Origin: Planctomycetes bacterium syqfu
Lineage (GTDB): Bacteria; Planctomycetota; Phycisphaerae; Phycisphaerales; Phycisphaeraceae
NCBI GenBank assembly: GCA_020974905.1
Contig: CP087563.1
Coordinates: 4,774,001 to 4,838,000, forward strand
Reading direction: 5' to 3'
Length of the DNA: 64,000 nt
The notes under the pieces were generated by a model. That model saw only the letters and a program-made list of their open reading frames with translations. It was not told where the DNA came from and ran no database searches. Shown here one piece after another: positions 7,500 to 16,144 of this stretch; the stretch's first letter is position 1; every line of letters begins with the position of its first letter. A program made the translations under genes and the position numbers.

Positions 7500-10067
7500 A
7501 TGAACCATTCCCGCCTGCGTATGCTGACCGCTTTGGCTGTCAGTTGTCTGACTCTCATGACATCACTTCCTGTTGCAGTTGCCCAGGAGGCTGACTCGTC
7601 ACCCACGATCCGCAAACAAGCCAAGCGCGTTGAACTACTTTTTCAGATGGGCAATGCGCAACGCGCCAATCAGGAGTTGGCCCAGATGGTGGTCATGCAT
7701 AAACAGCACCCGACCATGCTCGCGGTGCTCGGTCATTTTAAGCGCCTCTCGCGCGATACCAATGAAGCCATTAAGCTGCTCAACCAAGCGATGTCCATTG
7801 ATCCCAATCATGCCTACGCCAATATCGAGATGGCCAACATTGAGTTGGGGCAACGGCAAACCAATGAATGCTTCAAGCGTGTCGGCGAGATGGTCAAGCT
7901 GCATCCCAACGACCCCGATGTCATCGGCATGCAGGCGACACTGCTGACCGCGATCAAGAAACCCGATGCCGCGGAGAAATTGCTGCTTGCCTATGTCGGA
8001 CGCAATGACTCGATCAAGCTCAAGGCAGCAGGGTTGGCAAAGCTTGCAGAAGTCTACGCGTCACAGGACAAAAAACAGCAGGCATGCAAAGCCATCTTCG
8101 CAGCACTCAAAGCTGCGCCCGATGATCCGGCATACGGTTCACAGGCGATGGAAATCATGGGACGTGCTGGTGAAAGAGCGATGGCATTGGAAGCTGCCAA
8201 ACTGATGTTGGCCAATGTTGAAAACTACAACATGCCCGACGACACCAAAGCCAAGATGAAGCAGATGGTCCAGTCGCAGATTTCACAACTCGCGCCCAAA
8301 ACGCAACCCAAAGCACAGGTGGGTAACGATATCGATCTGACGGCGTTGGCAGATAGCTATGCGGCTGCACCAACTGATACCGCCAAGCGCAAAGCACTCG
8401 CTGATGCGGTCATCGCGTTTGTTGCCAACCATGCGTCGTTCAAACGTACCGACCTGATTCCTGACCAGACATTTGATCGTCATGTGTATTGGGAGCAGCA
8501 GCCGACGTTTGAACCTGCGATCCAAAAAGCCTACGACCAACTGCCCAAAGACTGGCAGATGGAAGATGAACTTGAGCATCTGGTTCTCACATCGCAGTGG
8601 GATAAAGTCGTCCAGATCATCACGCCATGGGAGGCACTTTACCCCTCAGCCAAAGCCAACACCTATGGTGCACATATGCTGCTAAGACAAGGGAGAACTG
8701 ACGAGGCGCAACAGGCAGCAGCCATCAGTCTCGTCATGGCTGCATACGAATTCGCCCATGAAAAAGCGCAGCGAGGCAAGCTTCTTGAGCCCCGCGGTGG
8801 GACCTATTTTGAAGCCCTGGGCATGGTCAAACACATCGCGGACCTCAAAGCCGGCAAGCAACCGCCCATGCAGAAACTCGTAGATCAACTCTATGAAGGT
8901 ATCAAAGCGGAGGACGCCATCGCCGCGGCCGACGCCTATACGCAAATCGATCAATACAAACGCACGGACGGCTATGGCTGGTTCATGAACGACCTGGTGT
9001 ATGACACGTCTGCCCAAAAATGGATGCAGTCCCAACTCTATGGTTTTGCGATCAAGGCATTAAACGATGGGGATACCAAGAGCCTGGATCAGTTTGCCAA
9101 GCTCATGGAAAAGGGGCGCTACGTCACCTATCACATTCACACGATCGATCTGCTTGTCAAGCAAAAACAAGGTGAACTCAACCCGGATGATCGTCTGTTT
9201 GAGCAGGTCTTCCGACAGTGGGGCTATGAACCCAAAGCGCGATTGCTCAAAGGTAAATTGCTCGAAAAACAAGGTCAATTGGACATGGCGTTGCTTGAGT
9301 ACAACGCCGGAGCTGCAGGTCGCGCGACCGATCGTTTTAAACCTGAACAAGTTGACGAACTGGCCTGCGCCCAGGCGCGGGACCGTCTTGAAAAACAGAT
9401 GGGCAGCAAAACATTCGACACATACAGCAAGCCGATCAACAGCATTCTCAAACTCGGTCGCGATTCGACTTACCCGGATAATGCAGCGTTGCTTGCTGCA
9501 GCGTGTGACTATCTCATGCGGGATATCAAGCACATGTCCAACCGAAGTCTGATGCGGATTCAGATGAACGCGCTGCAAAAAATCGAGCCCCGTGAGACAT
9601 TCAATTGGCAGGCAATCATGGTTGCTGAGACCTACATCCGATCATTTAAGGATGATGCAGCGTCGGGCTACGGCGCGCAGGGCAACGCTTACAACACACT
9701 CAAACAATACGAGAAGTCCGGCGATGCGTACATGCAATACGCTGCCTTGCTCACGGATATCAAAGCCAAGACCAAGGGCTATTACTTTGCCATGCGATCC
9801 TACCGCGCGGGGTACCTGCCAGACAAAGCTGCGGATGCCGGTGCAAAATGCATCGCAACCGGCGAGGCGGATTTGGATGCCCATGGTCTTTACATGTGGG
9901 CACTGTATGACAACGCGCAGTTCAAGCTGGCATCCGAACAGGCGAAGATTGTTGCTGAGGGTTACCGCAAGCTCAACAACACCAACCGCGCCAAGTACTA
10001 CGAAGACAAGCAGCAGGAATACGAACAGATGACGCAGTGGGCGACCACGCAACCCGCGATGCGGTGA
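7500..10067 (+). CDS. secreted TPR-repeat protein
   Basis: 855 aa. The N-terminus MNHSRLRMLTALAVSCLTL has a basic n-region, a hydrophobic core and the likely cleavage site AVAQ-EAD near residue 29, so the protein is exported. The mature part is almost wholly helical and contains recognisable TPR units, for example GHFKRLSRDTNEAIKLLNQA and YANIEMANIELGQRQTNECF around residues 78-135. Further units lie near 580-620 (KGKLLEKQGQLDMALLEY) and 710-830 (AYNTLKQYEKSGDAYMQYA). A ~60-residue linker rich in Ala/Thr/Lys separates an N-terminal and a C-terminal TPR array. No catalytic motif is visible; a protein-binding scaffold in the periplasm is the best inference. It appears monocistronic; downstream is a repeat pair and a convergent regulator gene. 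Confidence 0.75.
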   Translation: MNHSRLRMLTALAVSCLTLMTSLPVAVAQEADSSPTIRKQAKRVELLFQMGNAQRANQELAQMVVMHKQHPTMLAVLGHFKRLSRDTNEAIKLLNQAMSIDPNHAYANIEMANIELGQRQTNECFKRVGEMVKLHPNDPDVIGMQATLLTAIKKPDAAEKLLLAYVGRNDSIKLKAAGLAKLAEVYASQDKKQQACKAIFAALKAAPDDPAYGSQAMEIMGRAGERAMALEAAKLMLANVENYNMPDDTKAKMKQMVQSQISQLAPKTQPKAQVGNDIDLTALADSYAAAPTDTAKRKALADAVIAFVANHASFKRTDLIPDQTFDRHVYWEQQPTFEPAIQKAYDQLPKDWQMEDELEHLVLTSQWDKVVQIITPWEALYPSAKANTYGAHMLLRQGRTDEAQQAAAISLVMAAYEFAHEKAQRGKLLEPRGGTYFEALGMVKHIADLKAGKQPPMQKLVDQLYEGIKAEDAIAAADAYTQIDQYKRTDGYGWFMNDLVYDTSAQKWMQSQLYGFAIKALNDGDTKSLDQFAKLMEKGRYVTYHIHTIDLLVKQKQGELNPDDRLFEQVFRQWGYEPKARLLKGKLLEKQGQLDMALLEYNAGAAGRATDRFKPEQVDELACAQARDRLEKQMGSKTFDTYSKPINSILKLGRDSTYPDNAALLAAACDYLMRDIKHMSNRSLMRIQMNALQKIEPRETFNWQAIMVAETYIRSFKDDAASGYGAQGNAYNTLKQYEKSGDAYMQYAALLTDIKAKTKGYYFAMRSYRAGYLPDKAADAGAKCIATGEADLDAHGLYMWALYDNAQFKLASEQAKIVAEGYRKLNNTNRAKYYEDKQQEYEQMTQWATTQPAMR

Positions 10068-10137
10068 GTGGTGATGCTTGATGTATCAATTGCGTTTGAT
10101 GACATCATTGATGTGTGAATGTATTCATTTTCACGCA

Positions 10138-10226
10138 CCGTCATTCCTGCGAAGGCGGGAATCCAGTGGCATTCTGTGTACTCTTTGCACAGATCACGGG
10201 ACTCCCGCCTGCGCGGCAGTGACGAT
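10138..10226. repeat. inverted CATTCCCGC..GCGGGAAT-type repeat (family G)
   Basis: CGTCATTCCTGCGAAGGCGG... is answered by ...CCGCCTGCGCGGCAGTGACG, giving an ~89-bp imperfect palindrome between convergent genes. Sister copies are at 46996-47082 (complete palindrome) and 63086-63124 (one arm). It resembles the widespread bacterial repeats built on ATTCCCGC..GCGGGAAT. Confidence 0.75.
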
Positions 10227-10266
10227 AAAGAATCACAACAAATTCATGACTTGGTGACGCAATTTT

Positions 10267-11793
10267 TTAATGACCCAACACCGCTTCATCCACCCGTTTT
10301 TTAACCGTGCGTCGATCCAATCCGAGTTGTGCTGCTGCCGCTTCGTAGTTACCAAGCTTCTCATACATCCAATGACAATAGCGATTGAGTAAACCATCAG
10401 CAGAAAGCGTGCCTTGCTCGGTGACGGTTTTGAGTGCTTCTCGGGGATCGACCTTCTGCACGCAGGTTCGCGGTTGGTAACAACCTCGAATCAGAATGTT
10501 GCTCACGCATTGTTGAAGCTCACGGATGTTGCCCGGCCAGGGATAGTCATCTCCGAGTTGATCATGGATGCATTCCAGCACATTGGGTAAAGCATCCGGT
10601 GCATCATCACCAAGTAAACGTTTGAGAATAAACGTGACCAATCGCGTTAAGTCTTCAGGTTCATCAGCGAGTTGCTGGGCCAGTGACGGCGTGGTGATGA
10701 TGTCCGAACACAGGCGGTAATACAAATCTTCACGGAACGTTTTAGACTGCATTTCAAGGGGCAAATCGCGATTGGTCGCTGCGATGATCTTGCCTGCAAA
10801 GTGTCGGTCTTTACTTTCACCTAAGCGTTGGAACGTGCGCGATTGGAGCACGCGCAGGAGTTTGACCTGGATGGTCAAGTCCAGTTCACCAATCTCATCG
10901 AGAAAGACCGCACCCAATGCAGGACAGACTTCCAGCCAACCTTTACGGTCGGATGTCGCGCCGGTGAATGTGCCCCGCTTATGCCCAAAGAGTTCAGACT
11001 CAATGAGGGTGGGGGACATGGCTGAGAGGTTAAGTGAGAAAAATGATTCGCTGTAGTGTTCGGTGAACTGGTTATTGCGTGGGTCATAGGGGATGTAACG
11101 GGATTGACCGATGGCTCGCGCGACAAGTTCCTTGCCGGTACCGGACGGGCCGGTGATGAGCGTGGTGAAGTCTGCCATGCGTGCGTAGAGTCCACGGACA
11201 TAGAGTCGTTCGTCATGGGTGAAAAGGGACTGCCAGACACATTGCCGGAGTTTTGCCATGGGTTGGGATTGGCCGACGAGACAGTTGAAGATGTTTTCAA
11301 ACGCGCGACGAATCTGGAAGAAGACAGCATAGACATGCGGCGAGAGATGACCGGATGGCATGGTGATGTCAGGTAGTGAAAGGTAATGATCAAACTGTTT
11401 TTTGAAGCGTGCGTAATGTCGCTGCATGAACGGCGCATCGCTGAGCGTGCCGGGTTTGGCAAGCATCTGTTCCAGGCCATCGCGCGTGTCTTCATAGAGC
11501 AGGTAGAAGACCATGTCTTCATATAACCGCAGGTCGTCATCGTTGAGTGTTTTGCCATTGAGGATGTTGCTGCGGGCATTGTTGACCACCTGCGTCATCA
11601 TCTCGTTGAGCACGTCGATGTTGTGCAGATCGTTGCTGTCGGTCAGGTACGACCAGATGGCATGATTGCCTTTAAAGAGCTTGCCCAGAGCCTGGCGTTC
11701 GATGCGGATGCGTGCCGGATCAAAAGGGTTGGCATAGGTGATCTGCGCCAGGACGGTGGCTTTTTTACGCTGTGTTGGTGTGAAGATGGCCAT
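10267..11793 (-). CDS. sigma-54-dependent transcriptional activator
   Basis: 508 aa. Residues ~1-185 are an N-terminal region of no family I recognise (not a typical receiver, GAF or PAS domain). Then comes an AAA+ sigma-54 interaction domain with Walker A GPSGTGKE (~215-222), the sigma-54 contact loop RGTFTGA (GTFTGA, a one-residue variant of GAFTGA, ~274-279) and Walker B AVFLDEIGEL. The C-terminus (~465-505) is a Fis-type helix-turn-helix containing NYEAAAAQLGLDRRTVKKRV. Start: the Met at 11793 (MAIFTPTQRKK) is preferred over one 12 codons upstream that lies inside an AT-rich palindrome. The gene is divergent from the VIT-vWA gene, whose upstream region carries a sigma-54-like promoter, so that gene is its probable target. 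Confidence 0.85.
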   Translation of the reverse strand: MAIFTPTQRKKATVLAQITYANPFDPARIRIERQALGKLFKGNHAIWSYLTDSNDLHNIDVLNEMMTQVVNNARSNILNGKTLNDDDLRLYEDMVFYLLYEDTRDGLEQMLAKPGTLSDAPFMQRHYARFKKQFDHYLSLPDITMPSGHLSPHVYAVFFQIRRAFENIFNCLVGQSQPMAKLRQCVWQSLFTHDERLYVRGLYARMADFTTLITGPSGTGKELVARAIGQSRYIPYDPRNNQFTEHYSESFFSLNLSAMSPTLIESELFGHKRGTFTGATSDRKGWLEVCPALGAVFLDEIGELDLTIQVKLLRVLQSRTFQRLGESKDRHFAGKIIAATNRDLPLEMQSKTFREDLYYRLCSDIITTPSLAQQLADEPEDLTRLVTFILKRLLGDDAPDALPNVLECIHDQLGDDYPWPGNIRELQQCVSNILIRGCYQPRTCVQKVDPREALKTVTEQGTLSADGLLNRYCHWMYEKLGNYEAAAAQLGLDRRTVKKRVDEAVLGH

Positions 11794-11799
11794 GCAAAA

Positions 11800-11830
11800 A
11801 ATGTATATTAATATGCATTCAATGTACATT
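11800..11830. promoter_or_regulatory. candidate enhancer/operator palindromes
   Basis: AATGTATATTAATATGCATT (11800-11819) is a 20-bp palindrome with one mismatched pair. It is directly followed by the perfect 10-bp palindrome AATGTACATT (11821-11830). Both lie at the start of the sigma-54 activator gene and 120-150 bp upstream of the sigma-54-like promoter at 11950, the usual distance for an upstream activator sequence. Binding by the adjacent activator, with autoregulation, is an inference. Confidence 0.45.
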
Positions 11831-11949
11831 CGTGTTCGGCTTTTGGGATTGCGTCGTAAAAGCTATTATGCTTGTTAAGCATTTTAAAATAATAACTTAC
11901 ATATTGGTTGAGTGCTATCTGAAAACAATTTTATCTTCAAAAATACAAC

Positions 11950-11964
11950 TGGCATGGGAGTTGT
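11950..11964 (+). promoter_or_regulatory. sigma-54 (-24/-12) promoter candidate for the VIT-vWA gene
   Basis: TGGCATGGGAGTTGT matches the TGGCACN5TTGC consensus with two changes and keeps the GG-N10-G spacing. The predicted transcription start (~11977) falls before the ATG at 12018 but after the alternative ATG at 11973, supporting 12018 as the true start. The neighbouring divergent gene encodes a sigma-54 activator. Confidence 0.55.
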
Positions 11965-12017
11965 TTTAGTTCATGGCAGACCGCCTGGTAACTGACCTTT
12001 TTCAATGGAGCCCAACC

Positions 12018-14207
12018 ATGTCATCCGGCAAACCCCAGCAACCCAAACCCCCGCGCCCTGACCTGCCCCCATTTATTTTTCGTACCAACACCGTCGTGCT
12101 TTCAGTGCTCGCAGGACTCATCGCTGTCTTGGCTCCCATGCTTGCCCGCAACGCCAACGCTGCAGGCCTGCTCATTGCTGACGGCGGCTTGGGGGGTGTG
12201 CTTGAGATCCAGGAACAAACCGTCAATGTCACCATCAACAACGGCATCGCGGTCACCGAAGTTGATCAGATTTTCCTCAACACCGAGAACCGACAGGTTG
12301 AAGCGCTCTACACGTTTCCCGTCCCCAAGAATGCCAGCGTCTCGAACTTCAGCATGTGGATCAATGGCAAAGAGATGATTGGCGAAGTCGTCGAAAAAGA
12401 ACGTGCTCGCCAAATCTACAACAGCTACAAACGCGTGAACCGTGACCCCGGCCTGCTCGAACAGGTCGACTACAAAACGTTCGAGATGCGCATCTTCCCC
12501 ATCCCGGCTAAGGCCGAGCAACGCGTGAAGGTGACTTACTATCAGGAGATGGACTTTGACCATAACCAGGTCAATTATGTCTATCCCCTTGCAACGATCA
12601 CCCGCGAGAACATCAATCAAACCACCACCGGTAAGCTGGCCATGACCATGCGCGTACTCAGTGAGATCCCCATTACCAACATGCAATCACCTTCACACAA
12701 GGATGGTTTCGTCATCGCCAAACACAGTGACAACTTCTACGAAGCCAGTTACGAAACCGATGCAGGCAGTATTGCTCAGGACTTTGTACTCAACTTTGAT
12801 CTGAATCGCCCGCGGACCGGTATTGATGTCATCACGTCCAAACCCCAAGGCGAAGACGGTTACTTCATGCTCAGTCTCACTGCAGGCCAGGAACTGTCAC
12901 AACTCGATCAACCCATGGATTATGTCTTCGTACTCGACACTTCCGGCAGTATGCGTAACAGCTCCAAACTCATCATCTCTCAGCAATCCATCATGGCTTT
13001 TATCAGTGAACTCTCCGATCAGGATCGATTTGAAGTCATCAGTTTTAATGTTCAAGCCCAGCCCCTGTTTAAACAACTCAACCCTGCAGATACTGATCAT
13101 CTTGATCAGGCCAAAATGTTTATGGATCAGCAAAGTGCTCGCGGCGGGACGAATCTGACGCCTGCGTTGAACTTTGCTTACACCTATGCCAACCCCGATC
13201 GTCAACTGAACATCGTCATTCTCTCCGATGGTATGACCGAGCAGAGTGCCCGTAATGAACTGTTGTCGCTGATTGGTCAACGCCCTGAAAACGCTCGCAT
13301 TTTCACCATCGGTGTTGGCAATGAAGTCAATCGCCCGCTGCTTAATCAACTGGCACAGCAGACCAACGGTCTAGCAGCATTCCTCTCGCAGGGTGATGAT
13401 TTCGAGCGGCAGGCTCAGGCGTTTCGCCGCAAACTCGTGCGTCCTGCAGCAACGGATTTGAAGATCACCTTCAGCGGTGCGGATGTCTACGACGTCGAAC
13501 CCAAGGTGCTTCCCGCACTCTATTTTGGCAAGCCGGTCCGCGTGTATGGTCGCTATCGCAATGCATCAGCCAACACCAACATCAACATCTCCGCCAACAT
13601 CATGGGTAAGTCGTTTAACCAGACCGCCCCGATTGAACTGCCCAACAAGGACATGGGCAACCCCGAGATCGAACGCATGTGGGCATCGCATGCCATCACA
13701 AGTCTGCTTGAGGAAGGCAACTCACGGGCGAACATCGAAAAGGTGATCGGTCTTGGTGAAGCGTATTCCATCGTCACCGAGTACACCAGCTTCCTGGTCC
13801 TTGAGAATGATGCGGAATACAAGCGTTGGCAGATTGACCGTAAAAACGCAATCCGCATTCAGCGTGACCGTGCAGCCCGTGATGCGGTGAATCAGCAGCT
13901 TTCCAAACTTCGTGAGCAAGCCATGCAGCAGTTTGCCATGGCCAACACACCGACGGCGCAGCCGGTGACGACTGTTGCACCGGCACCGACGACTGTGAAC
14001 ACAACACCCACACCTCAAACCCGTGCACCGCAGGCAACGCGCCCGCCGAGCAACAGTCCTGCTCCCAGCCGCAAGCGTAACTTTGATTTCAAGCTCCCGG
14101 TGGGTGGTGGTGGCGGTGCGATCGATCCACTCTCTGCAGGCGTTGTCCTGGGGTTGGCTGGTCTGGCATTACTCCGTGTGACCCGTCGCCGTCGTCGCTG
14201 TGCCTGA
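12018..14207 (+). CDS. VIT and vWA domain protein with GlyGly-CTERM-like tail
   Basis: 729 aa, exported. A long N-region (proline-rich, ~25 aa) precedes the hydrophobic stretch VVLSVLAGLIAVLAPML and a NANA-AG cleavage-like site. The VIT domain (vault/inter-alpha-trypsin) covers ~45-180 (EALYTFPVPKNASVSNFSMW, GEVVEKERARQIYNSYKR). The vWA domain (~300-450) has the MIDAS residues DTSGS (~307-311) and SDGMTE. A Thr/Pro/Ala linker leads to the C-terminus: GGGGG, a ~20-residue hydrophobic helix and TRRRRRCA. That Gly-rich / helix / Arg-cluster tail is the architecture of GlyGly-CTERM substrates of rhombosortases, and a rhombosortase-like gene lies 1.1 kb downstream. Start: GGAG is positioned before the ATG at 12018, and the sigma-54-like promoter predicts a transcript beginning after 11973. 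It is the likely first gene of an operon with the lipoprotein at 14244. Confidence 0.85.
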   Translation: MSSGKPQQPKPPRPDLPPFIFRTNTVVLSVLAGLIAVLAPMLARNANAAGLLIADGGLGGVLEIQEQTVNVTINNGIAVTEVDQIFLNTENRQVEALYTFPVPKNASVSNFSMWINGKEMIGEVVEKERARQIYNSYKRVNRDPGLLEQVDYKTFEMRIFPIPAKAEQRVKVTYYQEMDFDHNQVNYVYPLATITRENINQTTTGKLAMTMRVLSEIPITNMQSPSHKDGFVIAKHSDNFYEASYETDAGSIAQDFVLNFDLNRPRTGIDVITSKPQGEDGYFMLSLTAGQELSQLDQPMDYVFVLDTSGSMRNSSKLIISQQSIMAFISELSDQDRFEVISFNVQAQPLFKQLNPADTDHLDQAKMFMDQQSARGGTNLTPALNFAYTYANPDRQLNIVILSDGMTEQSARNELLSLIGQRPENARIFTIGVGNEVNRPLLNQLAQQTNGLAAFLSQGDDFERQAQAFRRKLVRPAATDLKITFSGADVYDVEPKVLPALYFGKPVRVYGRYRNASANTNINISANIMGKSFNQTAPIELPNKDMGNPEIERMWASHAITSLLEEGNSRANIEKVIGLGEAYSIVTEYTSFLVLENDAEYKRWQIDRKNAIRIQRDRAARDAVNQQLSKLREQAMQQFAMANTPTAQPVTTVAPAPTTVNTTPTPQTRAPQATRPPSNSPAPSRKRNFDFKLPVGGGGGAIDPLSAGVVLGLAGLALLRVTRRRRRCA

Positions 14208-14243
14208 TTGTTCTGATCAATGCATCTACGCAAGGAGTCCATC

Positions 14244-14837
14244 ATGTTACGCATGCTAGCAAGCGATTCACGTTGGCTGATTCACAAAATGGTTTTCACC
14301 GGTTGTCTACTCACCGCCTTGATCCTGATGATCGGCTGTGAACCCAAGCCCGATCAAAGTGCTGAGGCAAGTAACCCGCAGCGGGTTGGTGTTTACGACT
14401 CACGGAGTATTGCCATCGCCTTTGTGAATTCGCCTGCATACAAGCAGTATGTCCAGCCGATTCTCAACGCCAATCATCAGGCCTATGCCCAGGCGGTTGA
14501 AGATGGGGACACAGACAGGGTTGAGCAGCTCAAGGCATGGGGGCAGGCTCATCAAACCAAGCTGCATATGCAGGCTTTCAGCACCGAGCCGGTGGATGAG
14601 TTACTCAAACATGTGCAGTCATCTTTGCCTTTGATCAAGCAGCAAACCGGTGTGGATCGCCTGGTGTGCAAATGGGACAAACAGGCGATGGCAGAAGTCG
14701 GCAAAGCTCAGCAAGTGGATGTGACTTTGCTTCTGATCGATGCATTTAAGCCAACACCAACCCAGCGCAAAGCAGCGATTGAAATTCTCAAGCATCAACC
14801 CATTGCGTTGGATGCTGCAAGACACATTGATGATTGA
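14244..14837 (+). CDS. putative lipoprotein, OmpH/Skp-like region
   Basis: 197 aa. AAGGAG lies 9-10 nt upstream of the ATG at 14244, 36 nt after the VIT-vWA stop, so the two are probably co-transcribed. The N-terminus has a hydrophobic stretch (FTGCLLTALILMIGC) ending in a lipobox-like LMIGC near residue 32, preceded by a longer than usual n-region, so lipidation is likely but not certain. The mature part begins with a low-complexity linker and then RVGVYDSRSIAIAF, which resembles the first strand and helix of OmpH/Skp-family proteins; the rest is helical and charged. Its role next to a VIT-vWA protein is unknown. Confidence 0.65.
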   Translation: MLRMLASDSRWLIHKMVFTGCLLTALILMIGCEPKPDQSAEASNPQRVGVYDSRSIAIAFVNSPAYKQYVQPILNANHQAYAQAVEDGDTDRVEQLKAWGQAHQTKLHMQAFSTEPVDELLKHVQSSLPLIKQQTGVDRLVCKWDKQAMAEVGKAQQVDVTLLLIDAFKPTPTQRKAAIEILKHQPIALDAARHIDD

Positions 14838-14859
14838 TATCCGATTTTGAAATCACCGC

Positions 14860-15214
14860 CATGGCGCAAGGACAAAGCAAACTTCCCTCGTCAGCTGCGG
14901 TCAGGAGCCTGTCCAAGATCCCTTTGCCCACACCATTCTCATAACCAACACGAGCGTTTCGGGGAAACATTTCGAGTCCTTCCGAGGGACAGGTTGTGAG
15001 AAAACATTCCGGGGCTTCCGGGGACCGGGGGGCAAGGGGATCAGGGCACCCATCCCAACGCAACGATAGAAAGGGCTCCGCGTTGGGATGGGTGACGGGG
15101 GTTTGGAGCCCACCATGAAACAACCTCAAGTCTGATGCACCGGACTTGTGAAACAGACGTCACCCAGGGACAGGTGCAACATCGCGTGTATGTTGGCCTG
15201 TCCCGAATTTTTTT
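14860..15214 (+). ncRNA. candidate structured RNA or attenuator leader
   Basis: About 350 nt without a credible gene but with several strong pairings. A 15-bp perfect stem with an 18-nt loop is formed by 15047-15061 (CACCCATCCCAACGC) and 15080-15094. The segment 14986-15000 (GGGACAGGTTGTGAG) can pair with CCTGTCC at 14908-14914 or with CTCATAACC at 14938-14946, which are mutually exclusive. The 3' end is a strong terminator whose stem arms repeat the same GGGACAGG / CCTGTCC words. The terminator precedes a rhomboid-family gene by about 100 nt. I recognise no known RNA family (not RNase P, tmRNA, SRP or 6S by motif). The region also holds two TTCCGGGG motifs (15007, 15016). Confidence 0.4.
15167..15214 (+). 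terminator. strong rho-independent terminator
   Basis: GGGACAGG (15167-15174) pairs with CCTGTCCC (15197-15204). The stem is extended internally by CAACAT/ATGTTG, and a run of seven T follows at 15208-15214. Confidence 0.8.
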
Positions 15215-15240
15215 AACAACCCCATCACGTTAATGATCAA

Positions 15241-15265
15241 CGCATCGCAAGCGATGCGGCTAAAT
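15241..15265. repeat. CGCATCGCAAGCGATGCG palindrome (family E, single)
   Basis: Perfect hairpin followed by GCTAAAT, just upstream of the rhomboid-family gene. Paired versions of the same family are at 20090-20168 and 52878-52968. Confidence 0.75.
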
Positions 15266-15312
15266 AATAAAACAGCTTCATTGACGTCAATATTGATTGA
15301 TAGAGCAGCATC

Positions 15313-15930
15313 ATGAAATCACTCAAGCAACAACTTCTCTTCGTCGGATTATGTTTACTACCTGCCTTGGTCTTGCCGTTAATGGGTGATGCTGTTGGCA
15401 TATTGGAGTACAACCGCTTTGCGATCACACATGGGCAATGGTGGCGATTGGTGAGTCAGCATTGGTGTCATTGGTCTGCCGATCACCTGTTTTTTGATGC
15501 CTTGGCCTTTGCGGTGTTGGGACTGTGGGCTGTGCACATTAATCTCAAAGAGACGGTGTTGAGTTTGGTGATCAGCAGTCTCGCCATCTCCGTCGGACTT
15601 TTTTGGCTGCAACCGGAAATGATTGTCATTCGCGGTTTATCCGGTTTGGATTGTGCTTTGTTTGGCGTGGTAATCGTGCATGTGATCAGGCAGGCCCAAC
15701 ACGAGTCGGATCGTTTTTGGTTTGTGGTGGGTTGGTTTGCCTTGTTGAGTTTCGTGGCCAAAACCGCATATGAATTGATCACGCATCACACGGTGTTTAT
15801 GGACAGTGTCGCAGCAGGTATCGTCGCTTTGCCCTTAGCCCATCTGATTGGTTTTGGTGTCGGGGCAGGGGTGTCGGTGGTGATGGGAATAGAGTCTTAT
15901 TCGCTTGAAAATCGCAAGGTGGCCATTTGA
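15313..15930 (+). CDS. rhombosortase-like rhomboid family protease
   Basis: 205 aa, about six transmembrane helices. The N-terminal loop LEYNRFAITHGQWWRLVSQHWCHWSADHLFFDALAF matches (in pieces) the YxR-x-I-x-x-GQWWRL...H...H...N/D-A pattern of rhombosortases. The serine nucleophile motif is GLSG (Ser near residue 110), and the His of AHLIGFGVG (H177) fits the AHLxGxxxG motif of the catalytic dyad. The first-loop Asn usually seen in HLxxN is replaced (FFDAL). Rhombosortases cleave GlyGly-CTERM tails, and the upstream VIT-vWA protein carries such a tail, so a dedicated enzyme-substrate pair is inferred. An alternative is an ordinary small rhomboid protease. Direct SD evidence for the start is weak. 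Confidence 0.75.
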   Translation: MKSLKQQLLFVGLCLLPALVLPLMGDAVGILEYNRFAITHGQWWRLVSQHWCHWSADHLFFDALAFAVLGLWAVHINLKETVLSLVISSLAISVGLFWLQPEMIVIRGLSGLDCALFGVVIVHVIRQAQHESDRFWFVVGWFALLSFVAKTAYELITHHTVFMDSVAAGIVALPLAHLIGFGVGAGVSVVMGIESYSLENRKVAI

Positions 15931-15989
15931 TAAATGCACAGGGATGGTTGCAATTCACCGGTTTTCTTGCCAAGTCAATCAAGGCAGAA

Positions 15990-16077
15990 TCTCACGCCAA
16001 GCCCGAAAAAGGCGCAAAGAAAGTCTGCGTTCGTTGCTTGGCGTCTTTGCGTCTTGAGCGTAGCGGGCGTGAGATCG
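15990..16077. repeat. family H element (second copy)
   Basis: Starts TCTCACGCCAAGCCCG and ends GCGTAGCGGGCGTGAGA. It shares the overall layout of 2521-2609, including the internal GCGTCTTGAGCG word. It lies between convergent genes. Confidence 0.7.
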
Positions 16078-16144
16078 GTTTGGCAATGAGGGTATTCACT
16101 GAGTCAGAATCATTGTGATTGATGGCTGTGATTTACAAAGCCGT

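Noticed and set aside
14788-15129. 113-aa minus-strand open frame
   Set aside because: It overlaps the 3' end of the lipoprotein gene and the structured region; composition matches translated repeat/RNA sequence.
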